NCBI RefSeq assembly: GCF_000308615.1
Contig: NZ_BAGB01000012.1
Location: 186,001-250,000, forward strand
From: Nocardia jiangxiensis NBRC 101359
GTDB taxonomy: Bacteria > Actinomycetota > Actinomycetes > Mycobacteriales > Mycobacteriaceae
DNA: 64,000 bases
Reading direction: 5' to 3'
Shown here: in pieces, positions 63,851 to 64,000 of the stretch
Layout of the letters: each line of letters opens with the position of its first letter
Position numbering within the stretch: position 1 is the first letter of the stretch
Translations under genes and position numbers: made by a program
The notes under the pieces: model-generated
Told to the model about the DNA's origin: nothing
The model's database searches: none
What the model saw: the letters and a program-made list of their open reading frames with translations, nothing else

Positions 63851-64000
63851 TCAGAGCGAGAGCGAGCGGATGATCGAATACAGATCGGCCACCCAGAAGG
63901 CCAGCGGCAGAATCGCGGCGACGAAACCGTATTCCAGCAGCTCCACCGCGCGGCGCATGGGCGGGGTCGCGGTCTGGTTGGGGATCACCAGACCACAGAT
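63851..64000 (-). CDS. eccD: EccD of the second (ESX-4) locus, C-terminal fragment cut by window edge
   Basis: The last 49 residues and stop are present, reading ICGLVIPNQTATPPMRRAVE then LLEYGFVAAILPLAFWVADLY, ending IIRSLSL. This matches the C-terminal helix of EccD; the first EccD ends with a similar P..RR..ELFEYLLI helix. The rest of the gene, and presumably eccC and the WXG100 genes, lie beyond base 64000. Confidence 0.88.
   Translation of the reverse strand: MCGLVIPNQTATPPMRRAVELLEYGFVAAILPLAFWVADLYSIIRSLSL

Noticed and set aside
63851..64000. Reading the right edge as an independent small protein
   Set aside because: The frame is open to the edge and matches the final helix of EccD, so it is a truncated gene.

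Overview
The window is GC-rich actinobacterial DNA, best explained as Nocardia or a close mycolic-acid relative. The evidence is PE, PPE, EspG, EspC-like and WXG100 proteins, two sets of Ecc membrane genes, and the ribosomal string infA-rpmJ-rpsM-rpsK-rpsD-rpoA-rplQ-truA. No tRNA, rRNA, CRISPR array or insertion sequence was recognised.

Region 1 (1-29,690) is a complete ESX/type VII secretion locus. The first 16.6 kb is a substrate and chaperone arm. It holds a low-complexity giant protein cut by the window edge, two large WXG-type substrates with Gly-Tyr or Pro/Gln tails, three EspG-like chaperones, an EspC-like protein beside an Ala/Pro-rich partner, two small YbaB-like proteins, a PE-PPE pair, a WXG100 pair, and a multidomain protein resembling fused immunity domains. 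The machine follows: eccE (-), eccB (+), eccA (-), then the coupled run eccD-mycP-eccC (+). Strong hairpins separate several of these units.

Region 2 (29.7-42.8 kb) is a mosaic of accessory metabolism and regulation: a DUF4254 protein, a GntR/UTRA regulator coupled to a GNAT acetyltransferase, decayed MmcQ/YjbR and HNH genes, an amidase, a threonine-dehydratase-like PLP enzyme, a divergent TetR/DinB-like pair with two clear operators, a small secreted protein, a PucR-type regulator behind an HSL-type hydrolase, and an EspI-like Pro-rich ParA/MinD ATPase.

Region 3 (43.0-57.4 kb) carries an MFS transporter, the core ribosomal/RNA polymerase operon and truA. Mixed genes follow: a NarI-fold protein that has lost all four haem histidines, an F420-type luciferase-like oxidoreductase, CsoR with a visible operator, an MTA phosphorylase-like enzyme, a sugar-nucleotide epimerase, a GAF-like protein whose 5' end is built from a repeat element, a flavin reductase and an SDR.

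Region 4 (57.4-64.0 kb) is a second ESX locus running off the window: eccE (-), eccB (+), an intervening MFS transporter (-), mycP (-) and the 3' end of eccD (-). Its position beside truA-rplQ and its gene orientations match the M. tuberculosis ESX-4 neighbourhood, but here with an eccE. The window therefore holds two separate type VII machines with an EspI-like ATPase between them.
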